A stretch of DNA of 64,000 nucleotides from assembly GCF_009680455.1 (NCBI RefSeq), contig NZ_WKRD01000011.1:1-64000 (forward strand). Direction: 5' to 3'. Shown here one piece after another: positions 8,458 to 18,501 of this stretch (positions within the stretch are counted from its first letter, which is position 1; each line of letters opens with the position of its first letter). A program made the position numbers and the translations under genes. This DNA comes from Lachnospira eligens. GTDB taxonomy: Bacteria; Bacillota; Clostridia; Lachnospirales; Lachnospiraceae. The notes beneath the pieces are model-generated. The model worked only from the letters and a program-made list of their open reading frames with translations. It was not told where the DNA came from and did no database searches.

Positions 8458-9798
8458 TTTTATATTCCACTATGTAACTATTAATTCCCTGCTTGCTGGA
8501 AGAACATCTTATATCCGCAGTTCATTTACATCCCACTATGTAACTATTAATTCTGCTGCCTTCTGTGCCATATCAAGAAGTTTATCCTCATTTACATCCC
8601 ACTATGTAACTATTAATTCCGATCCTGTTCGATTTCGTATTTCGCCATTAACTCCATTTACATCCCACTATGTAACTATTAATTCAACTGTTGGGGTAGA
8701 GAAAGTAAATACTCTTATGTTATTTACATTCCACTATGTAACTATTAATTCCTCCCCCACACGCGCGAACCTACTGTCCCATTTAAATTTACATCCCACT
8801 ATGTAACTATTAATTCAATTCCCTGGCAGCTCTATCCTGTAATGACATTATGATTTACATCCCACTATGTAACTATTAATTCAGAGGAGAACCAGGACAA
8901 ATTATTTACTTCAAAAATATTTACATCCCACTATGTAACTATTAATTCATAGATTCAATACACATAAAAAGATGACCACCAAAATTTACATCCCACTATG
9001 TAACTATTAATTCGAATTTCTTTTCGATCAGGTCATTCGCGATAGAAAATTTACATCCCACTATGTAACTATTAATTCCACATTAGCGTCTGCTGCCTGC
9101 TGCTCGTTTGCTGTATTTACATCCCACTATGTAACTATTAATTCCTATGCAACTAAAAATGATATTAATAATCTACAAATATTTACATCCCACTATGTAA
9201 CTATTAATTCCTATTTCGACAGAAAATTAAATAAACCTTTTAATTTATTTACATCCCACTATGTAACTATTAATTCTTGCCGCATACCTAATGCCCCAGC
9301 TTTCATATTCATTTACATCCCACTATGTAACTATTAATTCTATATGACAATGACTCTTCACTGTAATCTTTTTCACATTTACATCCCACTATGTAACTAT
9401 TAATTCCGTTATACCATGAGATTTTATCCTGCTTTGAGATAATTTACATCCCACTATGTAACTATTAATTCCATCGGATGCCGTTTTTCCGTCTGCTTTC
9501 TTTGTGATTTACATCCCACTATGTAACTATTAATTCGTATAACAGCTTTTGTTCTCCACCTTTTGTAAGGGTATTTACATCCCACTATGTAACTATTAAT
9601 TCAAAAACAGCAAACAATCATTGAACAGTCGAAAATCGATTTACATCCCACTATGTAACTATTAATTCGGAAGTTACGTATTAAAGTAAGGAGAGAAAGA
9701 AAATTTACATCCCACTATGTAACTATTAATTCCCAAAGTGCAAAAATTGTTTACAATCATAAGCCAGTATTTACATCCCACTATGTAACTATTAATTC
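8458..9798 (-). CRISPR. CRISPR array 1, 21 repeats and 20 spacers, type I-B
   Basis: A 30-bp repeat beginning ATTTACATCCCACTATGTAA on the plus strand and ending CTATTAATTC occurs 21 times with spacers of 34-36 bp. The repeat at 8458-8487 differs at three positions and the one at 8722 by one base (ATT for ATC); most others are identical. The degenerate end is the left, so the leader-proximal end is the right and crRNAs are read on the minus strand with 5' handle ATGTAAAT. The last repeat ends at 9798 and is followed by leader 1. There are no adjacent cas genes; it presumably uses the operon at 12788-21008. Confidence 0.98.
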
Positions 9799-9975
9799 CC
9801 GTAATTTTATATACATCTTTAAACCTCTAATCTAAAGCTGTTATTTGTCGTTCTAATAAAATCTCACATATATTACTAATGTCATTTTCAATAAATTCAA
9901 ATTAAACGCATAAATTAAGCCTTTGTCGACCTTGCTTATATTTTACACTATAATAGGTCGACAAGCAATTTCAAA
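9799..9975 (-). promoter_or_regulatory. Leader of CRISPR array 1
   Basis: It begins CCGTAATT immediately after the last repeat, as does leader 2. Near its far end, TTGTCGACC and GGTCGACAA (9935-9971) form an inverted repeat around TATATTTTACACTAT. The same motif, slightly changed, occupies the same place in leader 2 (about 12750-12788) while the rest of the leaders has diverged. On the minus strand TTGTCG and a downstream TATAAG could serve as promoter elements for pre-crRNA. A binding site for a regulator or the adaptation complex is equally possible. Confidence 0.7.
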
Positions 9976-9996
9976 TATATCTTTATCATTTTTCAC

Positions 9997-10195
9997 TTAT
10001 AACTTTTCTTGCTTTTCCCACAATTCACAAAATACATAAGTCGATGTCAAATCAATGCCATTGCTAATTGTAAAAACAGTGATATTTTTACCCTTGAGAA
10101 TAATTTCATAAGTACCTCTAAAATGTTTTTATATTGTTTAAGGCATTCAAAACTTTGCTATCAGATTCCATATTAAATAAATCTTTTTCATCTCA
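9997..10195 (-). pseudogene. Frameshifted remnant of a small unidentified protein
   Basis: On the minus strand a frame reading DEKDLFNMESDSKVLNALNN ends at a stop, and a second frame picks up at the same place with FRGTYEIILKGKNITVF and continues to ELWEKQEKL and a TAA at 9997-9999. Together they would make one protein of about 65 residues broken by a single-base shift near 10130. The family is not recognised. The rest of 9976-10430 is A+T-rich and shows no other gene. Confidence 0.35.
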
Positions 10196-10430
10196 AAAAT
10201 ATTTTCAATTCCTCAGATTGTCTAATTTGTAAGTCATATTCTTTTAATTTTATCTTTTAAATATATCATTGTTCTGTCTATTTACTACTATATTTTCTCA
10301 CCAGTTCCCTATCGCTGGCATATATTCACCATCAATTTTCTACTGTGATTACCCATGATGCAACCAGCGTATTCATGATAAAAAGGTCAAAAAAGATTAC
10401 AAACAGGATTAGAAACAGCAATATACTGTC

Positions 10431-11117
10431 ATGCTGGTTGATCAGTTTGACAGGCTGTCTAGGTATTCCTTAGACCCGGATAATCAGAAGATGTATGCAG
10501 CTAGGAAGGAACAATGGGAGCAACAATTATCAGATAGTCAGGAATATAGACCGATAATAAGAGACGATAGTAAGACAATCGAGGTTAGACCAGATACAAA
10601 AGTAGATGTAAAAAAGATTAATACATATCAGGAAGATATATATGTATCAGATAATGTTGATATAAAGCCAAGAACATTACACGAGATTTATACCAATACT
10701 GTTAAGGCACTTAAAAAATGGGATATTTCAAAAGATAGGATGCCAGAGATAAGAATATTGTCAAAAGATGAATTAAAGGCATATGGAAAGTATGATGCAG
10801 TAAATAATGTTGTATATTATATCCCAGAAATTGCTAATAAAGACATTGTGGGACAAAAAGGTGTAACAGAGTATCATGAGATGTGGCATATGAAGCAAGC
10901 TGAAAAATTTAGAAGTAAAGGCTGGAATATCACTAAAGAGAACTATAGCGAGTATATTAGAGAATTAAATAAAGAGTGTAAGAAAACAATTGACGCACTT
11001 GGTATAAATGAATATAATGTGGGTAAGATAAGTGATTATGCAAAGAAAATGTATTTTGCAAATCGTTATGATGAAGTTGAAGCGGAATATATGACATTAA
11101 TAAAAAGAAAGGGGTAA
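10431..11117 (+). CDS. Prophage minor-capsid-like C-terminal fragment with HExxH motif
   Basis: A 228-residue frame from MLVDQFDRLS, preceded by an in-frame TAG seven codons upstream and no clear ribosome binding site. The N-terminal SLDPDNQKMYAARKEQWEQQ resembles the C-terminal end of phage head-morphogenesis proteins, so this looks like the 3' part of a longer phage gene. Around residue 145, EYHEMWHMKQAE carries a zinc-metallopeptidase HExxH signature, followed by a Glu-rich YDEVEAEYM that could give the third ligand. A small phage-type gene follows after four bases. It is stranded between the two CRISPR arrays and opposite in direction, so it is probably a decayed prophage scrap. Confidence 0.5.
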   Translation: MLVDQFDRLSRYSLDPDNQKMYAARKEQWEQQLSDSQEYRPIIRDDSKTIEVRPDTKVDVKKINTYQEDIYVSDNVDIKPRTLHEIYTNTVKALKKWDISKDRMPEIRILSKDELKAYGKYDAVNNVVYYIPEIANKDIVGQKGVTEYHEMWHMKQAEKFRSKGWNITKENYSEYIRELNKECKKTIDALGINEYNVGKISDYAKKMYFANRYDEVEAEYMTLIKRKG

Positions 11118-11121
11118 GATT

Positions 11122-11268
11122 ATGCCAGTAAAATATCCAGAAGAGATACAGAAACTTATTGATATTTTTGAACCATTTATGGTTGGGTGTCATCTTGAAA
11201 ATGCCCCTAAAGAAGCAATAGAAGCTGCTGAGAAATTTAAAAAGTGGGCTTGGGAACAGGGACAGTAG
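11122..11268 (+). CDS. Small phage-type hypothetical protein
   Basis: A 48-residue frame starting MPVKYPEEIQKLIDIFEP and ending KKWAWEQGQ, with AAAGGGG before its ATG. I recall similar short proteins downstream of minor capsid genes in Clostridia prophages, but this was not checked. It sits four bases after the capsid-like fragment and just before a terminator. Confidence 0.55.
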   Translation: MPVKYPEEIQKLIDIFEPFMVGCHLENAPKEAIEAAEKFKKWAWEQGQ

Positions 11269-11276
11269 ATGAGTAG

Positions 11277-11306
11277 CCACCAGTCGAGAGATTGGTGGTA
11301 TTTTTA
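11277..11306 (+). terminator. Intrinsic terminator of the prophage scrap
   Basis: CCACCAGTC and GATTGGTGG pair around a GAGA loop and are followed by TATTTTTATA. Confidence 0.75.
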
Positions 11307-11337
11307 TACCCAATTTTAAGAAAGTGAGGATTTAGAA

Positions 11338-11405
11338 ATGAAGAATTATGCAAGAGCAAAATCTTAGGCAGATATGCTTGCAGAAGATTTGTGCATAGTA
11401 GAATA
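11338..11405 (+). pseudogene. Broken start of a further phage gene
   Basis: After AAGTGAGGA an ATG opens MKNYARAKS, then TAG, then ADMLAEDLCIVE and another TAG. The text through the stops stays protein-like, so this looks like the first 20 or so codons of a phage gene (scaffold-like start) inactivated by nonsense changes and cut short by array 2. Confidence 0.35.
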
Positions 11406-11475
11406 ATTCAAAGTTGCACCGGTGCAACAGAATAACGATAAAAAATATTTCTCTTGAAATTACACCTATTCGCAG

Positions 11476-12621
11476 ATTTACATTCCACTATGTATCTATT
11501 AATTTTAAATACTCCGGATGATTAAGCACGCTGTCCTGCCCATTTACATCCCACTATGTATCTATTAATTCTACACGCTCAAGGCTGCCTTCTGGTATCA
11601 TGTCGTAATTTACATCCCACTATGTATCTATTAATTCAATGGAATCCCTGTCCTTGACCATCTTGTCAACGAAATTTACATCCCACTATGTATCTATTAA
11701 TTCGCTAGAGCCGCCCTTATTAGTGCCGTTTGGACTTCATTTACATCCCACTATGTATCTATTAATTCCGGGCTTATATTGTGCTTTTTCGGGGTTGTCT
11801 AAAATTTACATCCCACTATGTATCTATTAATTCGTAAAATGACAGTAAATGAAAAGATATTTGAAATAAATTTACATCCCACTATGTATCTATTAATTCT
11901 CCGTCCAAGCTGTTGTCTAAAGGTTCAACAATAATATTTACATCCCACTATGTATCTATTAATTCTCATACGGAGTCTCCTGTGCTGCCTTGTCATCTGT
12001 ATTTACATCCCACTATGTATCTATTAATTCAGACAACAAAAGCCGCATAACAACACCGCTACTGTATTTACATCCCACTATGTATCTATTAATTCCATTT
12101 TTCTGCCTGTGCTTGTCCTTTGTTATGTACTATTTACATCCCACTATGTATCTATTAATTCTATTAGCAGTAGCAAAACCTTACGACATGATACCGGAAT
12201 TTACATCCCACTATGTATCTATTAATTCCCTTGTCTCCCTGCTTTGCAGATACCAAATATCTTTAATTTACATCCCACTATGTATCTATTAATTCCGTCA
12301 AGCGTATCTTCTCCGTCGTCAAGAATTACATTTACATCCCACTATGTATCTATTAATTCATCTTTGAAGATAATGACTTTTTGTCCTGGTCTTCATTTAC
12401 ATCCCACTATGTATCTATTAATTCGTACAGATATAAATATACAAAATGAGTTAATAGAAATTTACATCCCACTATGTATCTATTAATTCGTAGCGGAGAA
12501 AGAGAAAGAAGCCGCGGAGACATAGATTTACATCCCACTATGTATCTATTAATTCTTCTTTTTCCTGTTTAACTTTTTTAATTTTATTATAATTTACATC
12601 CCACTATGTATCTATTAATTC
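11476..12621 (-). CRISPR. CRISPR array 2, 18 repeats and 17 spacers, type I-B
   Basis: The 30-bp repeat begins ATTTACATCCCACTATGTAT on the plus strand and ends CTATTAATTC. Every copy has T at repeat position 20 where every array 1 repeat has A. The leftmost copy (11476-11505) is degenerate (ATT for ATC and a terminal T), so the leader is at the right, next to cas2. Transcription is on the minus strand with handle ATGTAAAT. Two spacers, 11572-11607 and 12162-12198, overlap in target sequence on opposite strands. Confidence 0.98.
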
Positions 12622-12787
12622 CCGTAATTATTAAAGCCTCTCTGTTTCTCAACTCTGAAGCGTTATTCTGTCTACCCTTTAAATCCGCCAAGAGATTACT
12701 AATACTTTATGCCCTTAATATGCCAGAAGCATAGCAATATCGCCATTGTCGACTCTGTGCATATTTTACACTATTTCTGGTCGACAA
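12622..12787 (-). promoter_or_regulatory. Leader of CRISPR array 2
   Basis: It fills the space between cas2 and the first repeat. It starts CCGTAATT like leader 1 and carries TTGTCGAC and GGTCGACAA flanking a TATTTTACACTAT core at about 12750-12788. The last bases overlap the 3' end of cas2, so the array is probably transcribed from here and also by read-through from the cas operon. Confidence 0.7.
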
Positions 12788-13066
12788 TCAAATTATGAAA
12801 CTCGTCAAATCATCTTCCTTACCCCAAAATTCTTTATCCAGCCATTTTTCACTCCTGCTTTTGAATAAAATGACTGAATCCAGATTAGTATTAACATGTG
12901 GTTTCAACTCACCCCGTAATTTTTCTAATTGAACTGTTGATATTTCTCCTTCAAAGACAGAATTCTGAATATGCGTCAGATACTTTTTGCAGATTTTGAA
13001 AATATGTGACCATCTCTTTTGCCCATTTTCATCTTTACTAACATCATATACAAGTACAATATACAT
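12788..13066 (-). CDS. cas2: CRISPR-associated endonuclease Cas2
   Basis: A 92-residue adaptation protein that works with Cas1 to insert spacers. It starts MYIVLVYDVSKDENGQKRW, where the Asp of the first beta strand is the family hallmark, and has the ferredoxin-like pattern through LDSVILFK. It is the last gene of the cas operon; the ATG begins four bases after the cas1 stop, indicating coupled translation, and its 3' end runs into the leader of array 2. Confidence 0.96.
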   Translation of the reverse strand: MYIVLVYDVSKDENGQKRWSHIFKICKKYLTHIQNSVFEGEISTVQLEKLRGELKPHVNTNLDSVILFKSRSEKWLDKEFWGKEDDLTSFII

Positions 13067-13069
13067 ATA

Positions 13070-14062
13070 CTACCACCATATTCTAAACCCTTCATATTCT
13101 TTCTCACCTATTAAATGCTTTATAAGCTTATATGCTTCTAACCTCATCAGATACTGGTAAGACACCTGTCTTCCCAATTCTTTATGCATTATCGTTTTCT
13201 TCATACGATTCTCAAATTCTGAAACAATAAGTTTAGAAGCTTCTTTCTTAAGATGAAGATAGTTAAGTTCTTTTGTAAAGCTGTCTTCTGTTATCTGTCT
13301 TCTGTTTAACAACGAAAATATCAATCTGTCTCCAATCAATGGTTTAAATACTTCCGATATATCCAGACATAATGAATATCTTCTTACTCCCGGTTCATGC
13401 AGATAACTTATCGTTGGATTCAGTTGTGTATGATATATCTCGCTTAATAAACGCGTATACACTAGGGAATTAACAAATGAAATCAATGAATTAATCATAT
13501 TGTCTGGCGGATGCATAACACGCTTATCAAACTGTATATCCTGATTAACAATCACATTCCACGCTGCATAATATCTCTTTCTTATATTTCCTTCAATTCC
13601 CATCAATTCTTCTATTGTCCTTGCTTTACAAAGAGTTCCACGAAGTGAATCTATATCCCTCATATATTCCGAGACATCTTTTTCTCGGCCATTATAATAT
13701 CTGAGATTTCTATATATATTATCTGCTGCCGCCTGTATAAATTTTATGGCAATATCCAATCTCTTATCATAATCCACATAATGTTCAACCTGCTTAACCA
13801 GCAACTGACCTGCTGGATTTCCATCCTTTGGATAAAAACTTCCTGAATAATAATTATAATAATTAAAGAAATGTATAGGTATTCCATACTGCGATATATA
13901 ATTAAGAAATGTCGTATTAAACGACATTTCAGACATTACATATATATCTGAAATTCTTTCAATTGGAATATCTCTTTTTTCTCCGTCATAAGCAGTGAAC
14001 TGTAATGTATTATCCTTGCGTTTTAAATCCCCATTATTATACACATAAAAACTCTGTTTCAA
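13070..14062 (-). CDS. cas1: CRISPR-associated integrase Cas1
   Basis: A 330-residue protein, normal for type I-B Cas1. The N-terminal beta domain (MKQSFYVYNNGDLKRKDNTL) leads into the alpha-helical catalytic domain. The metal-binding His lies in YLHEPGVRRYSLCLDISEVF, and the Asp in the same stretch and an upstream Glu in LLSEI fit the Glu-His-Asp triad. The start is TTG at 14060-14062, with AAGGTGATG upstream. Twenty bases separate it from cas4. Confidence 0.96.
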   Translation of the reverse strand: MKQSFYVYNNGDLKRKDNTLQFTAYDGEKRDIPIERISDIYVMSEMSFNTTFLNYISQYGIPIHFFNYYNYYSGSFYPKDGNPAGQLLVKQVEHYVDYDKRLDIAIKFIQAAADNIYRNLRYYNGREKDVSEYMRDIDSLRGTLCKARTIEELMGIEGNIRKRYYAAWNVIVNQDIQFDKRVMHPPDNMINSLISFVNSLVYTRLLSEIYHTQLNPTISYLHEPGVRRYSLCLDISEVFKPLIGDRLIFSLLNRRQITEDSFTKELNYLHLKKEASKLIVSEFENRMKKTIMHKELGRQVSYQYLMRLEAYKLIKHLIGEKEYEGFRIWW

Positions 14063-14082
14063 TTATCATCACCTTCTTCTGT

Positions 14083-14577
14083 CTATATAAAACACAAATC
14101 ATAATATGCACATTTTTTGCATATCTTTTTCTCTTCCAGCTTCGGCGGATACTCCTGATTCTTCACACTAATGATTTCTTTTATAATATCGTCTAGTTTT
14201 TTACAGTCCTCATCCGACAATTCTACATCAACATTTTTCTTCAGCAGCGGATAGTCTATCACGCCATGAAGTCCATCCACATTTCTTTTTTTCAGGTAAT
14301 ATAGATAATACTTAACCTGCCATATTCCAGCCTCTTCTATACTCTTGCTCTTCTTTATCTCATGAAGTTCATTTTTTTCATGAATAAAATCAATATTAAT
14401 AATGCCATCTATTTCAATATGCTTATCATCCCGCTTGTAACTGTTCTCATCCAGCAATTTTCCAAGCTGCACATTTTCATTCTCATCTTCCATATTAATC
14501 TGATGACAAAAATACCATAACTTTCTTGAGCACACGAAATAATAATAAATCATCACTCCTGTTATTCTTTCTTCCAT
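14083..14577 (-). CDS. cas4: CRISPR-associated exonuclease Cas4
   Basis: A 164-residue RecB-like nuclease that trims prespacers and helps choose PAM-correct ends. It contains the N-terminal Cys pair in VCSRKLWYFCHQ, a nuclease core with D in GIINIDFI and ExxK in LHEIKKSK, the QVKYYLYYLK motif, and C-terminal CKKCAYYDLC, giving the four Cys of the iron-sulphur cluster. GGAGC precedes the ATG. It lies between cas3 and cas1, the usual I-B order. Confidence 0.94.
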   Translation of the reverse strand: MEERITGVMIYYYFVCSRKLWYFCHQINMEDENENVQLGKLLDENSYKRDDKHIEIDGIINIDFIHEKNELHEIKKSKSIEEAGIWQVKYYLYYLKKRNVDGLHGVIDYPLLKKNVDVELSDEDCKKLDDIIKEIISVKNQEYPPKLEEKKICKKCAYYDLCFI

Positions 14578-14601
14578 AAAATGCTCCTATCGTATGAATA
14601 T

Positions 14602-16872
14602 TCAGACAAATATATCTCTTTCATATTCGCCTAAAACTAACCCTGCTCCTGTTAAATCCACAACATTGAAATCGTACATAATACATGATCTATGAATATC
14701 ACTACCATATATTACATCACGATCTATCCCATCCGGATATTTCTTATAAGCATATAACTGTATAGAAATCACATATGAATCCAGCTTTGTCCTTGCGTCA
14801 TTCTTCTCTCTTCTATCAGCATCAGAGCTATGCATTATATCAATACACTCGCTTATAACTTCACGATTATCTTCATATACGTCATCAGGAATAATTTTAA
14901 TACTGTTAATATCCCTGAATTTTTCATCAGCTTCACTTTTACTGTATTCTGCTGGTGTCAGTTCTTTAAACATTGCAAGAAACTTCTCTATATCCCTGTA
15001 ATAATCCGTATCCTTTATCTCATCTGTACAGTATACTTTATTGATATATTCAGATTTGTCTGATTCTGTCATAACTCTGCCAATATATTTTTCTAAACAC
15101 TCAACAGAACGAGTGTATATCTCACGATTATATATAGCCCGGCTGACTCCTACTCCATTTGCATTAATGTATATATGTATATTGGCCTTATCCGGAATAT
15201 ACCGACCTTTCCTGTTGCATCTTCCCATTCTCTGCATCAAACTATCAGCCGTACTCATCTCTGTATACAACACATCAAAATCAATATCCAGACTTGCCTC
15301 AACTAACTGTGTTGTTACCCATATTCCCGTTTCATTTTCACTATCTGAGAACTTTATAATCTCATTTTCCAGCATTCTCTTATGTTCTTTGGTAAATCGT
15401 GCATGCAGAAGATGAACATTATCTGTTTTTTCGGTCAGGCTTTTATATATCTGCTGTGCCTTTTTTACCGTATTGCATATTACAAGAACCTTTTTATCAT
15501 AGCTATCTTCTACAACCCTATCTATTTCTATATCGCCATCTTTTATATCTATCCAATGTCTTTTAAGATTCGATAATGCAGAAAAATCCCTGTATTCATA
15601 CTGATTATCAGCCATCAATCCATATTTATGCATAAGACTTCCCAATACCGGTGGAAATGTTGCTGTTATTATGGCAAATTTCCCACCCATATCAGTCACT
15701 ATCTTTAATCCATATATTATTGCTGCTATTACTGATGGACTATATGCCTGTATCTCATCAATAATTATCTTAGAATATTTCAATGTAGCTGCAAATATTT
15801 CTGTTCCCAACGCCTTATACACAAACTTAAACAACTGATCTACTGTACATATAGTAAGCGGCTGAGATAATAATTTTGCTTTCTGATATTTTTCATATCC
15901 ATCAGAATCTGTTTCGTTTACCTGGTCTTCAAAATAATAATGCATACTGTCTGAATGAAGTATTGCCACGTCCTTATATTCATACCTGTCTCTTATTCTT
16001 TCATATATTGCATTCGATGATACTACATATGGCAATGTATAAAATCCCTTTTCACCATTAAGCCATAATAATGATGCCTCTGTTTTTCCCATTCCAGTTG
16101 GTGCAACCACAACAAGATTCTTATCACATTTATCTCTCATATACTCCTGAACTGGTCTTAATCCATGCTGTTGAAAAATGTTTTCTATAGATGTTTTAAG
16201 ATATTTTGTTGTGAAAGCAGAACAATCCTCTGCTTCTGTATAACCAGCACTCACTGTATAATCAAATTTATTCAGCAGACCTTTGATTAGCACAAATTCC
16301 TGCCATTCATGCAAATATTCATTCTTATCATAACAGCTCATGATGTATTTGCTTCCCGATATGCTGCCTGTATTTCTGAACAGAAGATATTTATTTATAC
16401 CCGAAACCTTAGCTTTGATACTTTCATCATTTAAAAAATCCCTTATATATGGGTTATAGTATTTCTTACAGAAATTTAATATTATATCATCACCGTTTTT
16501 ATCTTCTCTGACATGATGATGATATACTGCTGTATAGAAAGCTTTATAATCATCATTATCTGCTTCTGGTATATGATTCTTAAATTCTTCAGGCGATGTC
16601 GTCATTGCACTTAAAAATCCGTGTGGTATCTCCTGAGTCTTTATTACATCCAGCTCTTTATTTATCTTAGATTGAAAAACAATGTTTGCCTTTCCCAGGT
16701 CATGCACTCTGCATGCTTCTATTATTATTGCTTTTTCTTTTTCTGTAAAATAATGTCCGAATTTTTCAAAAAAATCCTGTGCACATTTAACTGTATCATC
16801 CAGATGCTGTTTTAATGTCACCTGTTCTTCTTTAGAACCCCCATTCGGAACTGACTTTGCAAAATATTCCAT
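14602..16872 (-). CDS. cas3: CRISPR-associated helicase-nuclease Cas3 (HD + DEAD-box)
   Basis: A 756-residue effector that unwinds and degrades DNA marked by Cascade. The N-terminal HD nuclease has LKQHLDDT near 22 and VHDLGKANIVFQSK near 57. The helicase has Walker A APTGMGKTE near 257, motif II IIIDEIQAYSP, motif III ITATFPP and motif VI QRMGRCNRKGR. The ATG at 16872 has GGAGGGG five bases upstream. The 50-base gap to cas5 holds a degenerate CRISPR repeat in transcript sense (16887-16915), which is unusual. Confidence 0.97.
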   Translation of the reverse strand: MEYFAKSVPNGGSKEEQVTLKQHLDDTVKCAQDFFEKFGHYFTEKEKAIIIEACRVHDLGKANIVFQSKINKELDVIKTQEIPHGFLSAMTTSPEEFKNHIPEADNDDYKAFYTAVYHHHVREDKNGDDIILNFCKKYYNPYIRDFLNDESIKAKVSGINKYLLFRNTGSISGSKYIMSCYDKNEYLHEWQEFVLIKGLLNKFDYTVSAGYTEAEDCSAFTTKYLKTSIENIFQQHGLRPVQEYMRDKCDKNLVVVAPTGMGKTEASLLWLNGEKGFYTLPYVVSSNAIYERIRDRYEYKDVAILHSDSMHYYFEDQVNETDSDGYEKYQKAKLLSQPLTICTVDQLFKFVYKALGTEIFAATLKYSKIIIDEIQAYSPSVIAAIIYGLKIVTDMGGKFAIITATFPPVLGSLMHKYGLMADNQYEYRDFSALSNLKRHWIDIKDGDIEIDRVVEDSYDKKVLVICNTVKKAQQIYKSLTEKTDNVHLLHARFTKEHKRMLENEIIKFSDSENETGIWVTTQLVEASLDIDFDVLYTEMSTADSLMQRMGRCNRKGRYIPDKANIHIYINANGVGVSRAIYNREIYTRSVECLEKYIGRVMTESDKSEYINKVYCTDEIKDTDYYRDIEKFLAMFKELTPAEYSKSEADEKFRDINSIKIIPDDVYEDNREVISECIDIMHSSDADRREKNDARTKLDSYVISIQLYAYKKYPDGIDRDVIYGSDIHRSCIMYDFNVVDLTGAGLVLGEYERDIFV

Positions 16873-16886
16873 CTACCCCTCCATAC

Positions 16887-16915
16887 ATTTAAATCCACAA
16901 TGTAACTATTAATAA
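16887..16915 (-). repeat. Degenerate CRISPR repeat inside the cas operon
   Basis: ATTTAAATCC then ACAATGTAACTATTAATA on the plus strand matches the 30-bp array repeat with one deletion and a few substitutions; the central TGTAACTATTAAT is exact, and the A variant matches array 1. In mRNA sense it gives TTAATAGTTACAT, GTGG and an ATTTAAAT handle, ending just before the cas3 ribosome binding site. A Cas6 cleavage site separating cas3 from the upstream message is the natural hypothesis. Confidence 0.75.
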
Positions 16916-16922
16916 AATCTCA

Positions 16923-18501
<1,579 letters not shown>

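Noticed and set aside
8249..8806. Plus-strand frame of 185 codons across the left part of array 1, and similar frames across array 2
   Set aside because: They are translations of the CRISPR repeat (FTSHYVTINS-like periodic peptide), not genes.
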